Positions 20,485 to 30,635 of a DNA stretch of 38,638 nucleotides are shown piece by piece. Each line of letters starts with the position of its first letter. The stretch's first letter is position 1. Both the position numbers and the translations under genes were made by a program. This DNA comes from Rhizophagus sp. LPA8_4_AMF (Eukaryota > Glomeromycota > Glomeromycetes > Glomerales > Glomeraceae). The stretch spans positions 1 through 38,638 of the forward strand of contig JADRCO010000300.1 in NCBI GenBank assembly GCA_021464525.1. Reading direction: 5' to 3'. The notes beneath the pieces were generated by a model, which saw only the letters and a list, made by a program, of their open reading frames with translations, had not been told where the DNA came from and did not search any database.

Positions 20485-21997
20485 TCAATCCTTCGTAATT
20501 TGAAATATTTCATATTCTTCTACTGAAAAAGTTTTTTCAGTTTCTCTAATTGACTTTTCATAATTAGGATACTTATTCATATTCTTACAATAACTCATAT
20601 TGTAAAAATTGTTTCCGAACAAAACAAGTCCACTGCCAAATGCTGGACCGTAATTAGGATGATTATATATAGCATAGTGATTATCTTTTACTCGACTTAA
20701 AATACAATTTTCAATACTATTCTTATTCTTAAAAGAAAATATGAAACTATCTTTTGCAGCTATATGACACCAATTAGAAACCCATATGTTCGGATTGTAC
20801 CCTCCAAGAATTTCGCCACTACCTTGTACTTTAATGATTGATATAGTATGAGATTGATTATCACAAATCTCATGAAATTTTCTAGGCAAAAAGCCATCAC
20901 GAGATCCACGAAGAATTAATTTGAATTCATATGAATTTTTTATGTTGTTTGTAATATCTAATTTATCAATCCATTTCGAAATTATTTCAGCATATTGAAA
21001 TGTAATGATCCTTGAATCAATAGTTTTTGAGCTAATTTCTTTAGTAACCTTCTGTTCTGGTTTAATATTTAGCTTATATTCATGATCTAAAAAATATCTG
21101 AATAACTTATCAAGTAAATCTTTAGGTATAATTTTTCTATATGGATATACTTTATTTAAAAATTCTCTAGAAGTTAAATTATAGAATTTAATAAAAGGAA
21201 TACATTGTTGTAAAGTATTTTTTAGAGTATTGAAATCATTTTTTGAGTAATTTGAAGGGTCTGAAGAAAGTTCTGGATTTTGTGCGATACCCCATTTAAA
21301 AACATGTTCCCAAACTTGAACATCACTCATTTTAAGATTCTCATGTCGAATAAGGGAAATTAAAGTTTTTTCTGAAATTGAATTAAAATCAATTGATTTA
21401 AATATTTTATTTGGTTCTTTAGTTATTAATTCTGTACAAAAATTTTGTAATTTCAATAAAGATTCATTTTCAAAACTCGTCTTATATATCAAGTTAAAGT
21501 TTTGTTCCATCCAATTTTTCTTGTTTTCAATTAAAAAGGATTGTAAATAAGTGACTATTTCTTGAAGATTAAGTTCATTGGCGGCGATTAAGATTTTAAT
21601 AATATCTGAAGCATCATATTCCTTCAATGAAAGTCTTCCTCCATAAATATATCTAAAATGAAATATTTTAGTAATTTATTCTATTTTTTTTTTTTTTTCT
21701 TTTTTAAATAAAAATATTTAATAATTTAATATCGTACCTTAAGATTATTTGAAAAATTTCAGGTAAAATATTTGGCAATTTAATATGTGCTAAAATTCCA
21801 TCATTTTTCTTTTTATTTGTTGATAAGATTCTTCGTAAATAAGGAGAGCGGTAAATTAAGATGACCATATGAGCACGAAATACTTTTACGTAAGGATCTT
21901 TACCAACTTCAATAGTAATATCATAATAATCTGCATCATCATTTAATATTTTAAGTAAATTTTGAGATAAATTTGGTAAAAACCTATAATCTTCCAT
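20485..21997 (-). CDS. BTB-BACK-TLDc protein, unit B
   Basis: Two exons: 21738-21997 and 20485-21652, in phase, 475 residues. It has the same domain order as unit A: BTB (YYDITIEVGKD, VFRAHMVILIYRSPYLRR), BACK (HENLKMSDVQVWEHVFKWG), TLDc (LILRGSRDGFLPRKFH, EILGGYNPNIWVS, NHPNYGPAFGSGLVLFG). It differs from A by many scattered substitutions and small indels in the TLDc loop region (MNKYPNYEKS insertion). All reading frames are open, which argues for selection after duplication. Role as for unit A: probable CUL3-type adaptor with a TLDc module. The start MEDYRFLPNLSQ aligns with that of A. The intron carries a long T tract. Confidence 0.93.
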
Positions 21998-22715
21998 TAT
22001 TTCGCTTTTTCAGAAGAAATGAGGAAATGCGTTGGGATTGTCCAACTTATATATAATAATAGGATACCGTTGTATTGTACTAATTTGGTAAAGTTCTGAT
22101 CAAAGTCATGTGCTTTTATTGAATTATGCGATCATGATATTATAATTTAAAACATTGACAAAAAAATAATTTCTTAGCACATTAAGAAAATTATATAATT
22201 CTTTATTTGAAATATTGTTTACAAAAAAAATCATTTCTTTTCAATCATTTAAGGTTAGATTAGAAAAAAGTAAGAAAAAAATTTTTTAACATTATCCTAA
22301 TCTATATCTCTATCTCTTCGCTGCTCTGACAAACTTTCTCTTTCCTTCTTAAAAAAAAAAAAAATTAACGAGTAGTATGAAATATCCTAATTCATATAAC
22401 CTTTTAGATCATTTGATACAGCTACCTTATCTAAATATCTAACATACTTAATTGAGTATAGGCATTTTTTTTTTTAAAAGGGTTTCTTTTTAAAGTACAA
22501 ACTTTTTAATTGTGACGTTAATCTATTTTAATAAATATTCTCATGTATCATCAAAGATTTTAATACACAAAATAAAGAATTCACTAATTTACCGTATTCC
22601 AAAAGTAATCGATTATTATATAATCCTATGATGACGGACCCAAACACATAAACTGCACCCAAAATACTGTATATCCTGATGTCTAACAAACTATAAAATT
22701 TCTCTAATTGAGTTT
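21998..22715. promoter_or_regulatory. Upstream region of BTB-TLDc unit B and 3' flank of unit C
   Basis: The leader with GAAATGAGGAAATGC and a TATA-like TTATATATAATAATAGGATA (22048-22067, about 50 bases before the start codon) match unit A. TTGTATTGTACTAATTTGG follows, as in A. From about 22550 the sequence matches the 3' flanks of A and B (AAAGATTTTAATACAC, CCAAAATA, TCTAACAAACTATAAA). Between them is plain AT-rich DNA with A and T runs. Confidence 0.5.
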
Positions 22716-24595
22716 TGGCTTGCTAACTTTGTAAGTTTGTATACTTCCGTAATGGATTCTTTTCTTAAACGGTGTTCGGAACTCCGAGCAATGATACGGA
22801 CGCCTGATTAATTGCCATTGAAGATGTATTTGTGGACTTCATTTCATAATTAAGAATGTTTCGTATTTCATACAATAACTCTAATTGGATCTAAGGAAAA
22901 TTATTATAACATATTCTTCAACCTTAAATCGACTTAAAATATAGGCTTAATCCTTAAAGGAGAATATAAGATTATCTTTCGTAGCGTTAGAATTATTATC
23001 AGAGACCATATCTTGGAATATATCTTCCAATGGTTTCAATACTATCTTTTCACATGAAAAACTATCGCGAAATCTACGAAGAATTAATTTGAATTCGCGT
23101 GACTTGTCAGTAATTTCTAATCCATCAATCCATTAATCCATTTCGAGATTAATTCAGCATGTTGAAATGTAATGAATCCTTGAATCAATAGCTTTTGAGC
23201 CAATTTCTTTAGTCGCCTTCTGTTCTGGCTTGTTATTTGTATATAATCATGATCTAAATAAATTATCAAGTAATTGTTAAATTTTATATACATCAAATTA
23301 TAAAATCTAATATAAAGGAGAATGTATTGTTGTAAAGAAGCATTGAAATCATCTTTTGGATATCTTGAAGGATCTCTATATGAAACCCAACGGTAGAGAG
23401 GGAATTACATGTGGTATAGGAATAAATAACACCATAATCTGTCGTACACGATTGGTGACTTTGGTGTATCAATAAGCATAAGCGTGAGATAAAAGTGCAT
23501 GATATTATTCTTCTATAAAATGAATAAAAAAAAAGTATTTAATAAAAAGAAGAACCATTAAATAAATTAAATAGATAGCCTAATAAAAAGAATTCATGAT
23601 AATAAAATTATGGGTAATAGCGTGGGTTATCGATAAAAATAACCAAATAATATAATTGTACTGTGTTATATATATTACGAGCAATAGCAAATCATATGTT
23701 TTATGTGATATGATGATAATAAGGACTATTTTGTTTAAGTGAGACGTATGTAAAAATTCTGAAGCGCTCTTGATGATTTTGTCAAAAAGGATGTATTACG
23801 AAAAGAAAAAAAAAAGAGAATATCAATTAATCACATATTATGAAGAAAAGGTGAATTTTGTATGAATGTTCATATTTGATCTTTTTGAATTTTTTTGGGG
23901 GACTTTTTTTTTTAAAAAAAAAGAAAAATGGAACTTGTAATAATGTAAGAAAGAAATTTTGTAGTTTGAGACGTGAATGAATTTTTTTTCTGAACGATAC
24001 CCGTGTTCCCAAACTTAAATATCATCGAATAAGGGAAATCAAAGTTTTTTCTGTAATTGAATTAAAGTCGATTAATTTAAACTTTTTTTGGCTTGTTGGA
24101 AATAATTCTGCATCAAAATTTGTAATTTCAAAAAAGATTCATCTTCAAACTTGCCTTATACATCTTATATATCCATTAAAATTTTGTTTCGTCTAATTTT
24201 TAGACCAGACCAAGTTTATTGGTAGAGAAAATAATATCCGAAATATCGTATTCCTCCAATGAAAGACCCTCTATAAATTTACCTAAAATGAAAATATTTT
24301 TGTAAAAAAAGTTAAATATTTTATATTCAATATAAAAAGATAATATAGGTAATTTACTATTTTCGTACCCTTAAAATTAATTACTGGGAAGTTACGGGTA
24401 AAATATTTGGCAATTTATTTAGGACACTTTTCTTTTAAAGTTCTTCGGAGAACGATAAAATTTAAAATACCATATGAATACGAACACTTTTACATAAAGA
24501 CCATTAATAATTTCAATAGTAATGTCTGAATGTCATAATATTCATTGTCGTCTAAAATTTCAAGTAAATTTTGAGATAATTATATTATCGTCCAT
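22716..24595 (-). pseudogene. Decayed BTB-BACK-TLDc gene, unit C
   Basis: The start codon survives (24593-24595, ATGGACGAT). BTB and part of BACK are traceable at 24000-24590 and the second half at about 22915-23375, with the intron still in place near 24290-24370. Numerous small indels and stops break every frame, so it cannot encode a full protein. The BACK region is split by about 615 bases of unrelated AT-rich DNA (about 23375-23990). The C-terminal end, about 22716-22915, is barely recognisable. It is the oldest or fastest decaying of the three tandem units. Confidence 0.85.
23375..23990. other. Unidentified insertion inside BTB-TLDc pseudogene C
   Basis: Left homology ends after GAAGGATCT and right homology resumes at CGATACCC. 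About 20 bases present in A and B are missing at the junction. The insert has no ORF of note, contains a T-then-A homopolymer tract at about 23903-23922, and shows no clear inverted termini or target duplication. It could be an element remnant or filler from a rearrangement. Confidence 0.5.
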
Positions 24596-25695
24596 CATAA
24601 CTTTCGTATTTTCAGAAAAATGAGAAAATGCCAAGCCTTAACAAAAGTGTGTCGTTATTATATTTATTGGCCAAGGTTCTGATCGTCCGGACAGGAAGCT
24701 TGCCTGATTTAAACAACTTCATGTGTTATGTGGAATTCACAAGATTTTGCTACAATAGCACGTGATGATTAAATTGTCGAGACGAAAAATAATTCTTAAA
24801 TAGTTTAAATGGTTGTATCTAATGTATCTGATGATAATAAATAAATTTATTTAAATCTATCTACCTTGCATTAATATTGAGATTGGATAGTTCTGTATTT
24901 AAATTGCTTAGTTCTTTTATTAGTTTCTAATCTTTTCTACCTCTGTCTCATCGGCTAATCATATGCTGCAGTATTTCGATCAAGTTAATTGTATATCGTA
25001 ATTATCGTACGTATGACTGAATTTTTTTTTTTTGCAACAATCTTATCGACCTTATATTGTTTAGAAAGATTCGTTATTAATTTTTTTTAATATAATTTAT
25101 TTCCCATGGTTTAATTTATTTCTACATAACCTTATGATCGTCCCCACAAATGGTAAAGGTAAATCTTACAGACATTGGATTTAAACGATGTCGCTAACTT
25201 TTTTCCGATGAGTTATGATCAATAGTTTTTTTTTATTGATGAAATGATTATTTGTGTATTAAACAATTTTGATTTTCATCAATATATCGGATCGATGAAA
25301 ATAAATTTTTTATAGTATCATTTTTTTTTAAAAAAGTTTTTTCTCGTAGGTTATTTATAATTTTTGCTGAATAACTAACTAACTATAAATGTAAGCATTA
25401 AGCAAGTACTTTATATTGAATTTTTTTTTTTTTTTATTTTTAATATGAAGACAGCGACGGGCTTTATATTGAATAGACTATTACAAAATCATAAATGTTG
25501 GTGCTACACTACATCACGCGGCAACACGTGTTTTGAAACTATAAAAATCTTCGTAGTGCCAGATTTGTTTTCCTTTTTTTTCTACAAAGAAAAATTTTTT
25601 TTTTTTTTTTTATCATTAACCCAAATTATAAATTTTTTTCTTTTTTTTTTAAAAAAAAAGTAGTCCTTTCTTTTTTTCTTTTCATTATTTACGTG
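24596..25695. other. Intergenic region between pseudogene C and the orphan gene
   Basis: The first 90 bases repeat the leader of units A and B (TTTTCAGAAAAATGAGAAAATGCC, broken here by small changes; GTTCTGATCGTCCG further out) but lack their TATA-like word. The remainder is AT-rich with several T tracts. A plus reading from 25445 ends in homopolymers and is more likely 5' leader of the next gene. An AACACGTGTTT palindrome lies at about 25524-25534, some 165 bases upstream of the orphan start. Confidence 0.5.
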
Positions 25696-26619
25696 ATGAC
25701 AGCAGAATCGCCAGAGTCTATATTTATTACCGCTAATAGCGTTAAAGATGATGAGTTATTAAGATATTTACATATCTTGGATACTTTAGCCTATGAATCT
25801 TTAACAGCACAATTAAAATATTTTGAAAAGAAAATCCAAAATCAAGACCCTTCCAATATTCTTCATTTAAAACGGATTGCAACAAAAAAATACATGTGCT
25901 TTTTTGAAGTCAAAAAATCTTTATTAAAATCTTCTGATTTTATAGATATTAACAAATTTGAAATATCAAACAAAAATGATGTATATAATCTGGTCGTACG
26001 ATCAAATATAACACATTTTTTCAATTTATTATTTACAAATCTTGATCCAACTTTACCGGATCTTCAAAAAGTAGATATTAAATCTTTCTTTAATTACATC
26101 GTACCACCAACTTTGATGAAACACGAGAAGGTCTGGGATTTATATCTCAACATTAGAGTACAATTATATATTTCTAGAATTAATAAAAATCCACAAAAGA
26201 ATTTATATAGAATTATGTTTCCAAAGATTGTTGTTGAAGGTTCATCAATTTATAAGGAAACTTATATTAAAGTTCGTAATATTATTAAACGTTCTCCTGA
26301 AGATGCGGATAGGTTGATGAAAGAATTTAAATGGGGAAAATTTGTTGAGGAAATGTTTAAATATATTTCTATTTTATTTAATGAATTGGAGTTGCCTTTA
26401 TTGCATAAATACACTTCAATCACTTCAATCAAGGCTTCACCTATATCATCGACTAGTTCTCCTAAGGTTGTTATTATTGATGATGCATCAAAAAAAGTGG
26501 GTAACGGTAATGCAAAGAAACGTAGAATAGCTGATGAGGAGGAGGATGATATATCGTCTGATAATTTAGACGATTATTCTTCTGTTTCAAAAAGAAGAAA
26601 TATTTCACATCATCAATGA
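25696..26619 (+). CDS. Orphan protein with nuclear-type C-terminal tail
   Basis: A single exon of 307 residues from ATG 25696 (MTAESPESIFITANSVKDDE). The reading is open one codon earlier, but that codon is GTG, so the ATG is taken as the start. The first 240 residues look globular and mostly helical, rich in Lys, Leu, Ile and Phe (DELLRYLHILDTLAYESL, MKEFKWGKFVEEMFKYIS). A Ser/Thr-rich linker follows, then a basic NAKKRR cluster, an acidic DEEEDDISSDNLDDY run and a second basic patch SKRRN. That tail suggests nuclear localisation. I do not recognise the fold. Clean frame, codon use like the neighbours and no antisense competitor of quality support a real gene. It lies next to the BTB-TLDc array on the opposite strand; the functional link is unknown. 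Confidence 0.85.
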   Translation: MTAESPESIFITANSVKDDELLRYLHILDTLAYESLTAQLKYFEKKIQNQDPSNILHLKRIATKKYMCFFEVKKSLLKSSDFIDINKFEISNKNDVYNLVVRSNITHFFNLLFTNLDPTLPDLQKVDIKSFFNYIVPPTLMKHEKVWDLYLNIRVQLYISRINKNPQKNLYRIMFPKIVVEGSSIYKETYIKVRNIIKRSPEDADRLMKEFKWGKFVEEMFKYISILFNELELPLLHKYTSITSIKASPISSTSSPKVVIIDDASKKVGNGNAKKRRIADEEEDDISSDNLDDYSSVSKRRNISHHQ

Positions 26620-26836
26620 TAATTAATCAGTAGAGTTGAAAAATCATAAATGATGAATTACGTACAAATGTAATATTATCAAAACAAATGCAAGTAATAA
26701 TTAATAAAGAAAAAAATTGTAGTTAGATGCTCGCAAAAGTTAATGATGTTTTTTTATTGAATTAAAGGTTGTGTTAATATAATTTTACTGCGCTAATACT
26801 TTATAAACTCGGGATAATATTTGAATTACAATTGAA

Positions 26837-28072
26837 TTAGGCAAAAGCTATAATGATTTGGATTGTAGATTTAAAGTTCGGGGTTAGAGGAAATGAAAAA
26901 TTCATTTTCAAATAATACGATTCAATTAATTCAGCAAGTCCAGGATTATCGGATGAACGAATAAACATAATTGTGTGACCACCAATATCATTACGTTATA
27001 AGAAATATCGTGATAACGCCAATATTAACCATTTTTATAAAGCTAACATTATGTAGAATTTATAAAAAATTGTTTCAAATTTAAATCCCTCGTCCTACGA
27101 ATAATCGTACTTCTATTTCTTCTATATTTTATCAAATCAGAATGTTCTAATCAAAGTGTAATAACAAGTATTTATCGCACGGCCCTATAGGATCATGCTG
27201 ATTTTATTTGACCGATATTTTCATTATCGTACAATATTGATATTAATAGTCTATTTGCGTACAATTATCGATAAATTATTTGAGCATGATCTGCATTAGC
27301 CGTACGATAATATGTGTTTATATATTTATATGGTTAATCTGTTTAATGTAATTTCACTGTTCACACCGTACATAACATCATCTGATAACGATAAACTCGG
27401 TTTGTTATAATAATTTTTGATACAATAAGACTTTCCGACTCGCGGAGGCAATTGTTTATTTTTATTTCCCAATTTCTTCATTAATATGGTTGAAAATAAT
27501 ATAATGGCGAAATACTCAGTAGGAGAAAGTTTCACAAGTAAAAGAAGTAATTGCTTCATAATTCTTACTATTCTATCGCTATTCATACTTCAAACTAAGA
27601 ATTCGCCATTTTGCAAATCATGGAGAATATCTTTAATAAGGGAAGTTTTGAAATGATAATGGTTGCACAAATAGAGTCAAGACAATAGTCTAGTAGTTCT
27701 TGCAATCCGTGATAAAATTTTCTAAATCCAGGTTGTTTGTTCCTTACTAAATAATCTCGAAGATGACTAAATATTCGTCAAAGAAAGCTCATGACGCGAT
27801 AAAAGCTAAAGAATATTTCAATTTTCAAGTTGCACTTGTAAATATAGTAATAAATATTAACTATAATAAGCCTATCGAATAATTGATTTAACTATCAAAA
27901 TATAGCTTACTTTATAACCGGAGTAATATTTTTTTTGCTTACCGAATCTGATCATATCATTCTTTTTCATTTTTTTGTAATCAATTTCGAGTGCTTCAAG
28001 TCCTTTGCATATATAAGAATTTTTTTTTTTTAAAAAAAATAAAGGAATAGATCGATCATCTAAATTTAACAT
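26837..28072 (-). pseudogene. Decayed minus-strand gene, family unknown
   Basis: Several minus-strand stretches have convincing protein-like composition but do not connect into one frame. From upstream to downstream: 27872-28072 (GLEALEIDYKKMKKNDMIRF); about 27595-27772 (HLRDYLVRNKQPGFRKFYHG, ELLDYCLDSICATIII); 27326-27586 (LLLLLVKLSPTEYFAIILF, hydrophobic); 26837-26995 (DIGGHTIMFIRSSDNPGLAE). Stops and frame changes separate them, and clear introns were not found for all gaps. I do not recognise the family; a host gene in decay is the simplest reading. Confidence 0.4.
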
Positions 28073-28669
28073 CGAATCTCTGAAAGTATGAATTATAGGT
28101 CGTTATACGCAATTTCAGCCCAATAAGGTTTATGATCATTTTATGATCATTTTTTTGGTTAATGAAATTCTTTCAAGTCTAAATTTTGTAAACACAAGTT
28201 TTTCATGATAAAAATTATCAATGTTGACTTGATGCTTTGATTCGTTACATAAAAGTATGTAATCCTATTACACTACTCAACACGAAAATAATTATGCGAA
28301 AAAATTACTTATGAATTATGGTGCGATAACTCATGAGAAAGAAATTAGTAATCACATGGAATGTCATAATTTTAATACTTTTTTATGACTAAATTCTTTT
28401 TGCTTTTTTTAGTATTGTGGTCTCTTCTAAGCAACTCCTTAAGCAAATGATTAGCAAAAAAGAGAATATCAGTATAGTTAACTTTGATCGAGTATTCAAC
28501 TATTATGCGTTCTGTATATGAAATACTAACAAATATCAAACCTTTAAGGATAATTTTTTAAACTAGTCAACTGTAATTGTTAACCTTAAGGGAGTCTTCA
28601 TAGTAAGGTTGGTAATGGACTGGTATGGCAACCCTAGCTCCTAACACCCCTTTTTTAATAATCATGCTA

Positions 28670-29262
28670 CAACATTTGATCTATTTCTTTGGATGATGAA
28701 AAGGTCTGAATTGGGACATAAGATGTATGAAGTAAGTAGGTATCCATTTTTTTTTATTAAAAATGAATTAGATTTTAAATGGTTACACTTATAAATGTTT
28801 GATTATTAGCTTTAAAAAAATATATTAAACGTCCAATTTGAACCTGCAATATGGGAACGCATTAAGGAAATTATTGGTGACAGGGAAGCAGTTATTACAA
28901 CCTCAAATTAATAAGGTATCCCACTGTTTGGTGGTAAAATATACAAGTGGTAACTTTTTGATCAGTTCTCGTTATCGAAAATCATATGCTTTTGACATTG
29001 AAATGTTAATTGTCGCAAAAATATTGGAGACGTTTATCAGATAGGTAAACTTGAGAATTATTATATGTAGGGTGGTTTTTTTTTATGTTTATTGATTTTA
29101 TTTATTTAAAATGATATTTAGCATCTGGTGAAGATTATCCCGTTCCTAGAGAACATGCTTATCACAATCGGCTTAAGATCAGACTGAATTTAGTTATAAT
29201 TGGAGCGTCAAGAGACTGTCGAGAGTTTATACTGGCAAGATTTCATAAAACGTAATCCTTTT
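28670..29262 (+). pseudogene. Decayed plus-strand multi-exon gene, family unknown
   Basis: A stretch reading TTFDLFLWMMKRSELGHKMY ends at a good donor GTAAGT (about 28733). After a probable acceptor near 28810, LKKYIKRP and, in another frame, QFEPAIWERIKEIIGDREAV follow. A further acceptor ATTTAG near 29120 precedes SGEDYPVPREHAYHNRLKIR and VIIGASRDCREFILARFHKT with a stop at about 29252. Splice signals and composition support a former gene; the frame change and an early stop suggest decay. The family is unrecognised. Confidence 0.4.
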
Positions 29263-30635
29263 AAAGTGAATCTATTGCTAGATATAATCCTCTTATAAAT
29301 ATATATAAAACATACATTCTTAAATATCATAAAATAATATGATGGAAATTACCCTTATTATTTCAAGATTACAAATCAAAATTGGCGGAGATGAGGCGTG
29401 GCGGATTATTTAACATTGCATCAAGATTTCTTTTTAAGCATTGCATGTGGTGAGTAATTAACTATTTATGGTTTAGAATTTTATTAGTACGAAAATTAGA
29501 TTTAGAATTACGAGATGGTGAGAGTTTTGTATTTAAATAACATCGCTTTAAATCAATCAAATTTTTTTTTGAAGCAAATAAATACGAAATTTTTAATGAA
29601 TATAATATTGACCCTATGCCTATCCTACTACTGTAACTTCTTATTAAATATAAAGTTTCTTAAACGATGCTAAGACTTGTTATTTTTTTAGTCTCTACAA
29701 CGACAAAATTAGTGTAAGTCTAAAGAAAATTTTCTCTAATTGCAAACAATGTTTTCCCATCCAATAAACGTTGTAAAATTTTCGTACCTCGACTTTAATG
29801 CGTTCCTATCGAGCGCAAAATTTGGGAGCGCTTCTCGGACGATTCTTTGTCAAATTCTTTTTTGCGAGTGAATCGGCGTTGTAGAATATACTTTGTTCAT
29901 CACGTTAACCTCGATAGAATTCCAAACCTTTTAAATATAACCTTTTAAAGAAATCAAATGGGTTGATTGACAATATCTTGCGTTATTTGTACTGCTGTCT
30001 AAGAATACAGAAAGAAGGGTCCAATTTTTAAATTTTTTGAAAAAAGAATATAAAGTACTTCATATTAATGATATTCTACGCCAGCCTTTTTTTTAAAAAT
30101 GTAACTAAAGAAAAATGTTCTTGTTCTCTTTAAGTATAATTCGCTAGAATGAGAAAATCCCTGCGAACATATTTTTTTACGAAGGAATCGGATATGAGAA
30201 AACGCGAAGCTTTTAAAGTTACTTAGATAGTTACACCATTTCAGCCACTTCTAATTATTTTGAGTGAATCTATACCCCTGTATAATTACACCAAAGTAAC
30301 ACATTAATTTCGGTATTACATTATAAATTTAGAAAGGATGCGAAAGAATTGTGAGAAAAAATAAAAAAATTTTAAAATATTTTATTTTATTTATCGTTAC
30401 CATAAATAATTTTATTCTGTAAAAAGATCTTTAAAAAATTGTTTGTTTTTGACGATCTACTCAATCCTTATACTACTTTAAATTAACTAAAGGATCTTTC
30501 CTAGATGATTACATACTTTATTTCTAATTAATAAAAAAAAGTAATGTTTCTAATCTCTAATTTATCAATTAACTTATCAAAAAAAAAAAATAAATAAAAA
30601 GTTTTACTTTTAAATATTAACGAAAGATACCTAGC

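Larger units (their letters stand above)
26620..30635. other. Gene-poor region with decayed coding stretches
   Basis: Apart from the two decayed regions listed separately (26837-28072 minus, 28670-29262 plus), I see AT-rich DNA with T-then-A tracts (28021-28038) and the 3' flank of the BTB-SPRY gene at its right end. A slightly GC-richer patch, about 29740-29900, has no readable ORF. Confidence 0.5.

Noticed and set aside
25693-25695. Start of the orphan gene at 25693
   Set aside because: The codon there is GTG; the first ATG is at 25696 and is the expected nuclear start.
27191-27311. Two inverted pairs (GATCATGCT and TTATCGTAC)
   Set aside because: The order of the right arms does not allow a nested fold, so this looks like chance in AT-rich DNA.
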